Origin: Otis tarda | Taxonomy: Eukaryota; Chordata; Aves; Otidiformes; Otididae | Assembly: GCA_026413225.1 (NCBI GenBank) | Contig: CM048552.1 | Span: 62,015,001 to 62,079,000 of the forward strand | Direction of reading: 5' to 3' | DNA length: 64,000 nucleotides | Shown here: positions 1 through 11,890 of the stretch, one piece after another | How the letters are laid out: each line of letters starts with the position of its first letter | How positions within the stretch are numbered: position 1 is the stretch's first letter | Position numbers and translations under genes: made by a program | The notes under the pieces: generated by a model | What the model was told of the DNA's origin: nothing | The model's database searches: none | Seen by the model: only the letters and a program-made list of their open reading frames with translations

Positions 1-1180
1 GACAAGAGCTTCTGGGTCAGGATTAGAGAGCGGGGACAGATGACAGTATAGTGGGGATATGCTACAGGCCACCTGACCAGGAAGACAGAGTGGATGAGGG
101 CCTTTATAGACAGATAGGAGCAGCCTCATGTTCACAAGCCCATGTCATCATGGGGCACCTTCAGCCACCCCAATATCTGTTAGGACAACACAGCAGGGCA
201 CAAGCAATCCAGGAGGTTCCTGGAATATGTGGATAACTTCCTTCTCTAAGTGATAGAGGAGCAAGCAAAGAGACGTGTTATGCTGGACCTTGTTCTCACC
301 AACAAGGAGGGGTTAGTGGGGAATGTGGAGCTCAAGGGCAGCCTTGGCTGTAGTAACCATAGAATGGTGGATTTCAAGATCCTTAGGGCAGTGAGGAGCA
401 TGCGCTGCAACCTCAGTATGCTGGATTTCACGAGAGCAGACTTTGGCTTCTTCAGGGATCTGCTTGGCAGAAATCATGGGAGGCGGCCCTGGAGGGAAGA
501 GGGGCCCAAGAAAGCTGGTTAATGTTCAAGGATCACCTCCTCCAAGCTCAGAAGGGATGCATCCCAAAAAAGAGGAAGTCAGGCAAAAGAAATGGGGCCA
601 GCAGGTCAAGTGAGGTGATTCTCCTCCTCTATTCCACTCTTGTGAGGCCCCACCTGGAGTATAGTATCCAGCTCTGGAGCCCCCAACATGAGAAGGTCAT
701 GGACCTGTTGGAGCAAGTGCAGAGGAGGGTCGCAAACATGATCAGAGGGCTGCAGCACCTCTCCTGTGAAGAAAGGCTGAGACAGCCAGGGTTGTTCAGC
801 CTGGAGAAGAGAAGAGTCTGGGGAGACCTTATGGCAACCTTTTAATACTTTACGGGGTCTTATAAGAAAGATGGGGACAGGCTTGTTACCAGGGCCTGTA
901 GCAATGAGACAAGGGGTAATGGTTTTAAACTAAAAGAAGGTAGATTTACACTGGCTATAAGGAAGAAATTTTTTGTGATGAGAGCGGTGAAACTCTGGAA
1001 CAGGTTGCCCAGAGAGGTGGTGGATGCCCCATCCCTGGAAACATTTAAGGCCAGGTTGGATGGGGCTCTGAGCAACCTGATCTGGTTAGAGATATCCCTG
1101 CTTCTTGGAGGGCGGTTGGACTAAATGACCTTTAAAGGTTCCTTCCAACCCAAACTATTCCATGATTCTATGCTTCTGTT
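1..1180 (+). mobile_element. CR1 LINE, internally deleted, 3' end intact
   Basis: This is a CR1-type non-LTR retrotransposon. Translated pieces at 51-236 and 250-522 resemble the CR1 endonuclease domain (CYRPPDQE, then LVLTNKEGLVGNVELKGSLG and a RADFGFFRDLLGR-like stretch) but sit in different frames with stops. At about 592-605 the reading jumps straight to the end of the reverse transcriptase ([28 protein letters not shown] at 600-845). The catalytic RT core, more than a kilobase in a complete element, is therefore missing. The 3' untranslated part runs to the usual tail, with TTCCTTCCAACCCAAAC followed by an ATTCTATG-like end near 1170. The left end is cut by the window edge. The copy is dead. 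It lies on the side of MYBPC1 exon 2 where later exons are expected and is opposite in strand to that gene. Confidence 0.93.
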
Positions 1181-1697
1181 TGAATTCCCTAAGTTTCCAA
1201 GCTCCAGTTGTCGTATTGTCCATCTTGGCCAGATGGTCAGACCTGGTCCTTTTAATGGCAATTTTGCTACAGTAATATTTTTCTTTCCTGCTGGAAACTA
1301 GGATTAGGAGAATTCACTGTTCTTGGCAGGTGGTAGCATGTCTAAATCCCATCTGAAAAACCTCATCAGGGCTAAGTATACCAACGCAATGGCTTGACAC
1401 TGAAATCTAGAAGGAGCTCTTACAATTAATTCCTAAAAATATCCTGGTGAAGTTCAAGATGCTGATTACGTCCAATAATCTATTTATATGCTATAGCACT
1501 TGGATTCTTGAAAAACCAGCTTCCTTCTTTGTGTGATAGCACTTGGTAATCCAAGATGACAGCATCCTGAGTCAAGCAGAAGAAAGCTAAGAGAAGTGAC
1601 TGGCACTTCCAGCTTAGAAATAGCCCGGTTTGATCTGTGACTAACCATAAAGGCCTACAGACACCTTATGTGTTTTACAGAAGTAGTTAGTACACTA
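1181..1697. other. Non-coding DNA between CR1 and LTR
   Basis: This is AT-leaning unique sequence with no exon, repeat or RNA gene that I can recognise. By position it is MYBPC1 intron, if no exon of that gene hides here. No stretch resembling the expected next MYBPC1 exon was found on the minus strand. Confidence 0.5.
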
Positions 1698-2879
1698 TGT
1701 TGGTTTTGTTTAGTGAGGGGGGTGCTACGGTGCCAGCTTCTGCAAGAAGCTGCTAGAAGTTGCTCCCCTTTGTCTGGTGAACTTGGCCAGGCCTAGGGCA
1801 AACCCAGAGCTGGCTGGGACCGAGCCAATTGGTAGTAGAATGTTCCCTGAGAACGCCTCTGCAATAACATATTTAAGAAGAGGAAAACAGAAAAAAAAGG
1901 GGAGAAGATGTGAAGATGCTGAGTGGGGGTAGAGAAGGGCAGGCGCCAGCCTTGTGGGCCGTGCAGGCCTCACCCTCTGGCCTCCCGCTGGGCAGCCGAC
2001 TGGGCCCAACTCGGCCCGGCCTAGCTGCAAGAAGTGGAAAGGAGATGAGAAGAGATCCTGAGAGGCGTCTGCCAGCCTGTTGTGAAGAATTTCTTGTGAG
2101 AGGAACGGCTGCAGACGCCAAGGTCAGTGAAGAAGGAGGGGGAGGAGTAATGCGGCTCTGGCCAGAATTCCCCTGCAGCCTGTGGTGATAACCATGGTGG
2201 AGCAGGTTGTCCCCCTGCAGCCCATGGAGGCCCACGGAGGAGCAGAGATCCACCTGCAGCTGGTGGAGGAGGACCCTACACTGGAGCAGGTGGATGTCTG
2301 AAGGAGGTTGTAGACTGTGGCGGGCCTGTGCTGGGGCAGCCATTCTGGAGGGACTTCATCCCATGGAAAAACAACCCACACTGGAGCAGTTCATGAAGAA
2401 CTGTAGCCTGTGGGAGGGACTCCATGCTGGAGCAGGGGATGAATGTGAGGAGTTCTTCCCCCAGGGAGGAAGGAGCAGTGTAAAGTGACAAGTGATGAAC
2501 TGACTGTAACCCCCATTCCCTGTTCCCCCCTGTGCCGCTCAGGGAGGCTAAGACGGTAGAGATAATTGAATATAAAGTTTAGCCCAGGAAGAGGGAAGGG
2601 TGGGGGAAGTTGCTTTGTTCTCTTTCTCATTATCTTGCTATGGTTTTAATAATAAACAAATAGTTTTCCCAAAGTCAAGAGCGTTTTGCCCGTAATGGTA
2701 ACTTTAAGGATCTTTCCCCATCCTTATCTCAAACCTTGAGCCTTGTTATTATATTATCTCTCTCCCTATTATTTATTACATTATCTCTCTCTATGCTATC
2801 TCTCCCTATTCCCTCAGAAGGTGGGGGAAGTGAGAGAGAGACGCCTTAGCTCGGTCCCGAGTGGGTCTAAACTACGATA
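1698..2879 (+). mobile_element. Solo LTR of an avian endogenous retrovirus (copy 1)
   Basis: The element starts TGTTGGTTTTGTTTAGTGAGG and ends near AAACTACGATA. It is about 1.18 kb long and aligns along its whole length with the copy at 46171-47274. Inside are a GC-rich, degenerate repetitive block of GGAGCAG / CTGCAG / TGGAGG units (about 2165-2470), a TATA-like AATATAAAG near 2570, and AATAAA near 2650 followed by a CT-rich U5-like end. No gag, pol or env sequence lies beside it, so it is a solo LTR left by recombination. The left flank TACACTA (1691-1697) and right flank TACACTT (2880-2886) may be a decayed target-site duplication. Open frames on both strands inside it (for example 1873-2343 and 2207-2488) are not genes. 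Confidence 0.88.
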
Positions 2880-4170
2880 TACACTTATGGAGAAAAGGAA
2901 GGACTGATTTTGTATTTAATCTTGTGTATTTAAATTGAAACAAAGAAGATATTATTTGTTCAAAAATTTTAATAGATATTTTTAATGTAATACTTCAAAG
3001 ATGTTATGTCTTTCTGTCTACAAAAAGCAATTTCTCATTTCAGTTCTACTTAAAAGTTAAGATTGATGAAGAACATGAATTCAACTACAAAGTATGTCAG
3101 GTAAGAATCTCAGTGTGAATATTTTGAAATTAATTATTTAAACATGAAATTCCTTGTGGTAAATGATACTACTACCTCCAGATTTGGTAATTGTTAATGA
3201 AAGAGTGTGTCATTTAAACAAAAATATCTTGAATCAGCCTTGTAAAATCCCAGTTTTCAAGACTGTAAGTAAATGCAGGTATAACACCTGGAGAGTATTT
3301 ATTCTGTTTGGTATTACTGTTTTATGTAGCTACACAGAGAATAAAACTCACCAAATGGTTAAATTAGACATGCATAATGTATATATGTATTAACCAGCAT
3401 CTGGGAATATAACTCAAGTTACTCAATGTGAATCAAACCCACAAGGCAAAGACTTGCCTACCTTTCCAGCTCCCACTAAAGAAAATGTAGCTTCTTTACA
3501 CAGAGCTTCAGCTTTACCTGGAACCCTAGTCCTTACAAATGAGTTTCACCTAACTTTGGCTTCCTGGAAGTTATTCACCCACTCTAATCCAGACAACTGG
3601 ACTCCTCCGAGATGCCTATACATAGACATGCAGTGACATTTTAGATAGGTTATCCAGGAAATGCTCATTGGATGAGCATATATGACCCAGGATCTATTCC
3701 ATTGGTTATAGGTGGAGAACTGTTGAACAACTTAGACAAGTTATCTAATCTTCAGATGGCTAAAATTAAGGGAAATGGATCCCATCCTTGATTCTGTCAA
3801 CTTTACTTACAGTGTACCTTTGAGGAGAAATGAAAGGCAACATTTTGTTAATTGGATGCTGTTTCAGTATCAAAGAAGACAGTGTAACTTAGCCATAGGA
3901 TTTAAGCAGTCATTATTTTCCAGTATCTTGAAGGACATTTGTATCAGTACTCAAACAACAAGTCTCTTGCAAACAAAAATTAAGTCTGAAAAATCAATAT
4001 TTAGGCAAAGTGAAGTGAGACTATCTTATTTGGTCAGGCTTTCTTGCTTTTCTTACCGTCCTCTCATTTTCAAAGGTATAATGAACCAAATCATACCATG
4101 GCTATACAGTATCTAGTCTCATGCAACTGTTGTTAGTGTTAGAGTGTAAATTAGCATTTTTTACACTAAC
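2880..4170. other. MYBPC1 intronic DNA downstream of exon 2
   Basis: This is AT-rich unique sequence. It should be the intron after MYBPC1 exon 2, read on the minus strand. No further MYBPC1 exon was recognised. The only structured item is the exon-like stretch on the plus strand at 3044-3100. Confidence 0.5.
3044..3100 (+). other. Exon-like stretch, identity unknown
   Basis: On the plus strand a pyrimidine-containing tract ending TTTCTCATTTCAG precedes 57 bases that are open in only one frame (FYLKVKIDEEHEFNYKVCQ). These run into a consensus-like donor, CAG|GTAAGA, at 3101. The length is a multiple of three. I recognise no protein family in the 19 residues and found no partner exons on the plus strand. 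It lies antisense within MYBPC1. It may be a chance arrangement, an exon of an antisense non-coding transcript, or a relic. Confidence 0.2.
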
Positions 4171-4203
4171 CTGGAGGTGGTGGTGCACTTTCAGTTTCAG
4201 TCT
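4171..4203 (-). CDS. MYBPC1: MYBPC1 exon 2 (33 bases)
   Basis: Second coding exon of slow-type myosin-binding protein C, a thick-filament protein of the sarcomere C-zone. Read on the minus strand, TTTTTCAG at the acceptor is followed by 33 bases and the donor GTTAGT. The preceding exon ends after the first base of a codon (G), so the join reads E-T-E-T-E-S-A-P-P-P-P and again leaves one base, G, at the end. Both ends are phase 1 and the exon keeps frame. Human MYBPC1 has an acidic residue run followed by proline and alanine at exactly this point after MPEPTKK. This segment belongs to the flexible N-terminal extension before the first immunoglobulin domain, a region rich in small and alternatively spliced exons in this family. 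The exon that should follow was not found in 1-4168 and is probably outside the window. A second AG at 4203-4202 could act as an acceptor but would break the frame. Confidence 0.82.
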
Positions 4204-4375
4204 CTGAAAAATGAGAAAAGAAGACAGATATTGAGCTTCAACTAAAAGCAAATATTTTTCACACATTTGGTATGTGCTTGTTGAATTTGGACACATTTGG
4301 GATTATTTAATATTTTAATACAGTTCTCAAATGTTTTTTGGTTTCACACATGCAACGCATGGCATCTTCAAAGTG

Positions 4376-4446
4376 ACATGGTCAGAGGCCTAAAGCTTAT
4401 GCACTGTGAAGAGAGGGTACTGAACTTGTTCAGCCTTGAGAGATAT
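4376..4446 (+). mobile_element. CR1 LINE fragment, reverse transcriptase C-terminus
   Basis: These 70 bases translate to a degenerate version of the CR1 block around [19 protein letters not shown] (here MVRGLKLMHCEERV..LFSLER). It is cut off on both sides and lies directly against a CR1 3' end of the opposite orientation. Confidence 0.75.
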
Positions 4447-4453
4447 AATACTC

Positions 4454-4806
4454 ATCGAATCATAGAATCATTTAGGTTGGAAAAGACCTTCGAGATCATC
4501 AAGTCCAACCATTAACCTAGCACTGCCAAGTCCACCACTAAACCATGTTCCTACACACTACTTCTACACATCTTTTAAATATGTCCAGGGATGGTGATTC
4601 AAAGACTTCCCTGGGCAGCCTGTTCCAGTGCTTGTCAACCCGTTCAGTGAAGAAATCTTTCCTAATATCCAATCTAAATCTCCCCTGGTGCAGCTTGAGG
4701 CCATTTCCTCTTGTCCTCCTGCTTCTTACTTGGGAAAAGACACTGACACTCACCTCACTACAACGTCCTTTAGGTAGTTGTAGAGAGCAACTAAGTCTCT
4801 ACCTGA
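4454..4806 (-). mobile_element. CR1 LINE 3' end, minus orientation
   Basis: Read on the plus strand it begins with the reversed tail ATCGAATCATAGAATCATTTAGG. It continues with the well-known reversed 3' region (TTGGAAAAGACCTT, CAAGTCCAACC, CCCTGGGCAGCCTGTTCCAGTG, CTTTCCTAATATCCAATC). The minus frame at 4538-4753 is the degraded last part of the CR1 reverse transcriptase reading frame. The copy is 5' truncated near 4806 and lies in MYBPC1 intron 1, in the same orientation as the gene. Confidence 0.93.
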
Positions 4807-6619
4807 CAGGTAGGTCATCTACCTGCATGTATTCATATTAATTTATATAGGTGGGCCCCCAATACATTTCGAGACCTTTTGACAATTCCAGTTTAGGACA
4901 GTTCTGGAATATAATGGAATCCAAGTTGAATTTCAAGTTTGGATTTTATTTGTTTAAGTCAACTGATCTTTAATCTATGACAAAATGTATAATTTACCAC
5001 ATCAATATGGTTCTGTCAGATTATATCCTATGTTTAAATAAGCTTTCCATCAACTGGAATAATCTCTGATGTAACTTTAATCATGAAGTGTAATGGATCC
5101 ATTAACTGAGGAAGATCATGCACAGAGAATCCAGAGACCTTTATCTCCGTTTCAGCACACCGTTAGATCTAGAGTTCAGTGTTCAGTGCAAGCAAAAAGT
5201 AAAAATATCAGCTTAGTTTCCCTGCGTAGGTCTTACAATATGTTTGATTTTTTTCTTTCTTTCAGTTATGGTTTTCAATCTAAATCACTTCCCTTTCAGA
5301 TGTGTGATACAGAAACAAAGTTTTTTTATCCAAGTTAGATACTATCCTTTTAGGATGACATGTTCTCTGATCTAAAAACATAAGAACAAATTAAATAGAT
5401 AAAATTTATTTTTAAAATGTTAACAGAAGCTTATTTTCAACCTCTAAAAGCCTTAGGACCATAAACTGGTTGAAAATATTAATATTTATTGGAGATAGAC
5501 TTATTCAACTACTTGCAACAAGCAAAGATTTAAAAGATTGAAATCCTTAACTGTAACAGTAGATGGCTCTTACTAACCTTTGTCATGTTATGGGTATTAA
5601 CCTTTGGGACCCCACCTCAGGTCATATTCAGGAAATAAAGTTTCAATTTCTGTCACACAGAAATGTTGGTAAGGCTATTCCTTTGCATGCAGGTCTAAAT
5701 ATAACTGAAACATGCTTCTCATTCTTAATAAATCCATTTAATGTTTAAAAGGGAGGAATACTTTTAGTACGAATATAATTTTAAGCTGAGTGTGTGAATT
5801 TGATATGATTTGGGAACTTCCAACCACACACATGGATGCTATAACAAATCCTTGTAAGAGAGTCCAAAGAGAATTGCTCTCTACAGCGAAAGAGCTCAGT
5901 GCTGTATGTTCTGGTCACAGCACCCATTATATGGAATTAAAGGCAGAATGTATATTAAAGGTCAATAGACACAGAGTCTGATAATAATAAAATTACTTAG
6001 GTTCATAGCAATTTATTTTTCTGGTCTAATTACTAACATACTAAGTTTTGCTTTGTGGCCTAGGAAAATAGAAGTTTTTTCATATGAAAATATGAAAATT
6101 CCGTTACAAAAAGTACATCTCAGAACATATCCATATTCCTTTTACTACCATGACATTTCTCACTGCTTCCACTGAGAATAAAATAACATCTCTGTGGCAT
6201 GGAAGTCTATTTCTGGCATGGAAAAGTAATGGCAGAAAATTATTGGGTACATACTTGTCTTTTTGAAATGTAATAGCTAGAAACAAGGAGTATTCTTACA
6301 AAGACTGAATTAGAAAATTCTCCCTGACTTACTAGCAAGACCCACGAATTTATAAACAAAAGCTCACCAAACTAAGCACTTTCCAGGCTCAGGTGAAATG
6401 ATTATGAGCCTTTTGAGGGACTTGCCGTCAGTTTTCCTTTTCTTTTCAAAGGTATTTCATGGCTTTATCACACAGTAGTGTTGGTCAGAAATCACACATC
6501 TTTCCAGACCTGTCTTACCTAGTAGTAGTCACAGATATTAGCCAAAATCTACGTTACAGACCAGACGTGAAACACTATTATTATAGTCTAAACTTCAGAT
6601 CATACATGCAGACATAGAA

Positions 6620-6752
6620 GGAGATATTCAAAATCTGGGCAATGTCATGGGCAACCTACTCTAGATGGCTCTGTTCCTAGCAGGGAGGTTGGACTAAACA
6701 ATCTCCAGAGGTCCTTTCCAACCTCAACTATTCTGCAGTTCTGTGATGGGAT
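6620..6752 (+). mobile_element. CR1 LINE 3' tail
   Basis: A short 5'-truncated CR1 copy. It shows the typical AGATATTCAAAA, GTTGGACTAAACAATCTCCAGAGG and CCTTTCCAACCTCAACTATTCTG order, ending in a TTCTGTGATG tail. Confidence 0.88.
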
Positions 6753-8500
6753 GATGACTGAGGCCAGACCAAGAAGTCAGTGGCTTCTTTGCTAAACCTT
6801 AGTTCAAGGCTGTTTGAGCTATTGCTAGGAAAACTGAGGCAAGAAACAAGCTCAGGGGACAGACCTGAAGTATGATGTCGGAGGAAAAAAGGAACGGGGA
6901 GAGTTCCAGGCACTGAGGGTGGCAGAGACATGGGAGATACTTCAACATAATCTTTTGGCCATGTGCGACCCCTTTCATGGTCATGCTTGGCTTACAGTTC
7001 CATTCCTGAGGACAGCCAGGAAAAAACCCATTAATAGCACCGAGTAGTTTCCACCTCCCCAAAGAATGATAGCCTTCTCTGGCTGACCTCTGCAACAGGC
7101 TTGTCAGCCAGGAAAGGGCTCTGTGCACTCAACCAGCAGCTTACTGTTGTGCTCCTTCCCTAGGAGGCATGCTCACTGGAGTCCCCAGATGCCATTCCCA
7201 ACAGCCCCATTGCCTAATATGGTGCTCTGTCAAGGCATTGTCAGGGGGGCTGGCGGTGGAGAAAGTTGCCTCCAGCATGCACTCCTCAGCCCCTTGGGAG
7301 AAGAAGTGTTCTTCATTGGCTTGTAATGATGCCTCTTGAGCTACAAGGGAAAGAGGCACTGGTCTAATTACTGCTGATTTGATACCATAATGTCAACTGG
7401 GCCTTCTACTAAACAACTAAAGTTAATTTCTGCCTCACAGTTTCTAAGGCAGAAGGTAATGGTCTCTTCTTTGCAGTTCTTTATTTAAGAAGCCAAGAAT
7501 GTTGCCGATCAGTGGGTTGTGTTGTGCTAAACTCAGACCTTGGGTTATTTGTTGGTCATGAAACTTGTAAAGCAGCTGGCTATATATAATTCTACAGAAA
7601 GAAAAGGAATTAACTTAGCAGTCAGTTCAACAAGGCTACTCAGAAAGGATGGTATATTAAGAAGTGTAGTTAGCAAATAAAGTGAAAGCACAACTGTCAC
7701 TTAGATAACATCTCCAGAAATGCTTTCATGCCTCAGCCATGTCATGAGATGCATTCAGGATCCAGTTTGACATAGGATACGAGCACTTAGAGCCAAGACA
7801 TTTTTATTTGTGATTTATAATTATATGTGCACATATACACTCTTGAAAATCAGCAGGAGATGCAACTTGACCCACTACCAACAATTTTCCATCACTGTTC
7901 CACATATACTATGTTCAGTTTTTCAGATAAAATAAGACTTTAAATCTCTTGCTATGCATATAGATAACTAAGCTTTAAAAAGTTCCATAAGATTACCCAT
8001 GTGCTAAAGTTACGGAAATGCTTAAGAACCGTGTTAAATTGGGACTATCGTTATTTAAAATTTCAATTCCATTTTAGGTCTGGCTGCACTGACATCCGAC
8101 CTGCACTAACCACAAGAAGCTTTGGCAGAGAACTGGGAGGGTGGTTATGTATGGTGGCCAGTTTTCAAGGGCTCTAAATTCCCACTTCTACTGGCTGCTG
8201 TGACAGCAACAAGCATAGAAACTCCCTTACATCATATATATTACTTTTCACATTGGAGTGTAAACATAACGAGGCATATTGATGGTTCTAAAACAACCTC
8301 TAGGTCCTACTCTACTACTGCGCTGGGAGCAAAGTGTTCTGGAGACTTGCAGTTCAGACCATTCGAGAGCTATGGGTTATCTGCAAGCATACTGGGAAAG
8401 AGGTCTGTCTGGGTAACCCTTCTCATCCTCAACTCTGTACTCATGACCAGGTTTGTTTTGGGTAGGCTGAAGAACTCTCAATGATATTGGAAAATGAGTA

Positions 8501-8541
8501 GTGCTTTTTTTTTTTTTTTTCTCTCTTATTTTTTTCTCCTT
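8501..8541 (+). repeat. Poly-T / T-rich run
   Basis: About nineteen consecutive T followed by a CT- and T-rich stretch. No adjoining retrocopy was recognised. Confidence 0.9.
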
Positions 8542-11500
8542 AGGTGAAAGAAATGACCTTGAGCATTAAATCAAGGCTTGCACAGTCTAAAGATAGCATT
8601 TCACCATCACTGGCCTGGAACATTCACAAGAGGGAGGAGTAAAGTCTCCTGCACTAATTTCTCCCTGCAGTTAGACATAGATTGGTTGCAACCCAGCAAA
8701 GACTCTGGCCTGAGCAGAAAAGGGATTCAGGATCTCACCCAGAGGGCTTACTCCCATTTACCAGAAAGGGAAACCAGGACTATAGCTGCGTCATCATGGA
8801 TACAGGTATGATATCTGTCAGTGTAATGGCAGCATATTAAAGTGACTTTTATATGTCAAAGAGCACGAGGATGGTCACTAAATGCTTTTTTTTTCTCACA
8901 AAGACCTGTCAACTTGTGTCAAATTTAAGTAGGTGGATTAAGCTTGCAGACATAGCCTGAAGGGATCAGACAAATATAACTATTACGTAGGCATTCCTAA
9001 AGTGCTGACTCTGCTAGTCAGACAAAAATAGACAAAATGCTAGTTTGGGGAGAGAGCATGGCTCACCCCAGCCCTTATGCAGTTGTCATGCATAATGATT
9101 GTCCCATGCACAGCCCCTGTAAGACATTGTGCCATGTGCCATTGTGGCCCATGGCTTTCTCCTGGGGTAAATGCTCTGCTGAAGTAGGTGGGCAAGGAAG
9201 GACCAAGGAGTGAAACAGTTGCTTGACAAACTTCATGTCCAGATCATCAGCAGAGAAGAGCAGTAAAGCTTTTTCCTTTCAAGCGTTATTTACGTTCCCT
9301 GCAGGAAAAAAAAGTGCTCTGAAGAAGATAAATGGCTCAAAATGGTTTGACCTTTTTTTTATGAGTTGCTTCACCCAGGCCAGTACAGAGTCATAGTGGC
9401 ACCAGTTATATGATTAAAAGCCATAGCCTTATCTTTTGGAAGATGGGAACTTGCTCAATAAACTATAGAGATTACCAGAGCATGATGAGCATTTCATTGG
9501 GAAACATTACTGTTAGCAGACCCCAGATTAAATGAGGTGGGAAACAGAGGGCTTGATTCAAAGTAATTTGTAATCAATAAAAGCACTCTTAATGAGATTA
9601 GTTGGACTTAAATTAAAGTAAATACTATTATTGTCAATGAAGAGTGGAATATTCAGCATTCGGCAAAACCTGAGCACAGTCATGCAGACAGGGTCTGCCC
9701 ACTGCCTCAGGAGTCTCAGTTCTCCGCTGAGAAATAATCTGATTTGCGTCAACTTCTGCAGACAGTTGCCAGTCTGAGTAGAAGCAGGAAACTGTAATAC
9801 CAGCTGAAATCCATACCTTTTTTATGAATGCCCATGGACATTTCCTGTGTTACTTTTAAAATAAAGCTAGAGAAAGTATTCTAAAGAGACTTAATCCCTG
9901 GTCCTGAGAACAAAAGTCATTCTGAAGGACTGGAGTGAAGAAGCAGTGGTGCTCTGGTGGCTGCTGAGATGACTATTGTTGTGGCCAAGAGTGTGATGGA
10001 GCCAGACCGATAAATTTATTAATGTCTTTCTATTTTCTGTTTCCACTTGTAATTATGATGTAAACAGATGAGACTGCCTGTTTTGGCGTGCTGTGACTGT
10101 TTCTGATTAGACATTAAAACAATCTTAGGTTAAATACTGTGTCTTATTCACAAAGTGAACAAATCAACATATTCACTGAAGTTGAAATTATTTTTATATT
10201 CCAACAATTAAAAGTGTTATAATCCAGTGATGCATCTTCAGGTAGGGACTGGACAAGAAATAAACTTAATAAAGAGTTTGCTTAAAAATTTAGTTTTACA
10301 TATGATTAAAATTCCAAATTGTTCCTAATGAATTTCAGCTTGTAGGAAAAAAAAACAAAACCAAGTCTCAGTATATAATCTCACCAACAATACTCCTGTT
10401 TCAGGAATAATCTAAATACTTCCAATTATAAAGAATTTTAGGGGCCACAGGATCCAATCAAACCATCATATGACAAATGCAGAATGTTCCCTGACTAAAG
10501 GACTGAAAAACTGAATGACTAGTGGAACAAAAGCTTAGTAATAGTGAATTCCTGTGCAGTGGATTAGACACCAAAGAAATAGTTTATAGATCCACTTGAG
10601 GAGCTGCAGTGTAATTGGTGACTCCAGATTTTGTCTTCATTGCCATCCATAAGTATGGAAGTGCATAAAGCAACCACTGCTTTAGTGTGTTTTCCTTGCA
10701 GTTTCTATTTTCCTAAAATGATTCCATTAGATCAAATCTGATCACATGTAAGTTTCCACATCTTTTTTTTTATTTCTTATGAGAACTTTGCTTTCATACA
10801 GGAATTAATCTCTAAAGGATACTGTAACACAGAGCTTGAACAAAAGTAATTTCTTTAATAAAATGTATGATGGTGTACCCATATTCTCCTGTTTGTGCAA
10901 GTAGACTGTCCAGGAAAGGACTACGTCATCCATGCATTCACCGCCCCCATATTTAATTTCTGATTAGAAGGAGGCAGCCATCAGATGGTGCAATACTTCC
11001 TAGGCAGCTTTGAAGTTGCATATGCACTGTAACTGGGAACTAGAATGCTGCCAAGCATTAACAGTATTTAAAATAGATAAATAAAGCTAAAGTTGGTGGC
11101 TTTAGTCTAGTTATCACGTTCCCATGCATTCTCAAAATAATTTTTAACCTACTCGGCCTACAAGGCACCAACATGGATTAATTAAATTCCATTTATATTT
11201 CTATTGTATCTTTCTTCTTTTATATTATTTCAAAGAAATTAATCATAAAAGTTAGTTCCTGAACACTTGTGCATCTAAGAGAAAAAGAGTATTCTTGCTT
11301 GTATCTCGCAGACCACAGAGCAGCAGTAGATTACACTTTGAGGGCCACATTTATTTGAACTTTTTTGACTAAGTATTTTCCATTGGGCTTTTCACAGTTG
11401 CAGTTAAAATTTTTTTTTAAACTTCTGAAATTGACATTTTGTGATGCTATCTATCCTGTAAAATACTGTAGGCAAAGATTTGCTTGTTACACCATTTATA

Positions 11501-11864
11501 TGGCAAAGGGATTTTGCTGAAATGTGTTACAGGGTTTTCCAAAGTGACTTGTGCTGATAAGGTTGTTCAGTTTGCCATGATAACTCTATCTTTGTGAGAA
11601 GGTTTTGTCACCATAGCTGTACCTGCAAAGCCATTGAAAAATTCTCCAGGCCTGAGTCTGTTTGTGGCTGTATTGATTTCTCTTTTATTCCACATCTTGA
11701 TGTGTTAGGTATATTTCCATGTTTGGAAATAAAAACATTTTGTTTGCAACTATCATTGCAAGACTTGTTATAAAATAAGGTGTATGCAATCCCAAATGTC
11801 ACTGAAAAAAATTCGTAGTAGGCATGTTTTCCCTATAATATTTGCATAGTGAAAAGTGTGGAAA

Positions 11865-11890
11865 TTATGTTATGTTATGTTATGTTATGT
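11865..11890 (+). repeat. (TTATG)n microsatellite
   Basis: Five perfect tandem copies of TTATG plus one extra base, in AT-rich intron sequence. Confidence 0.95.

Noticed and set aside
3250-3290. Plus-strand KIPVFKTVS that recalls a stefin-type cystatin segment.
   Set aside because: Short similarity only, with no flanking conserved residues (no QVVAG motif) and no suitable exon structure.
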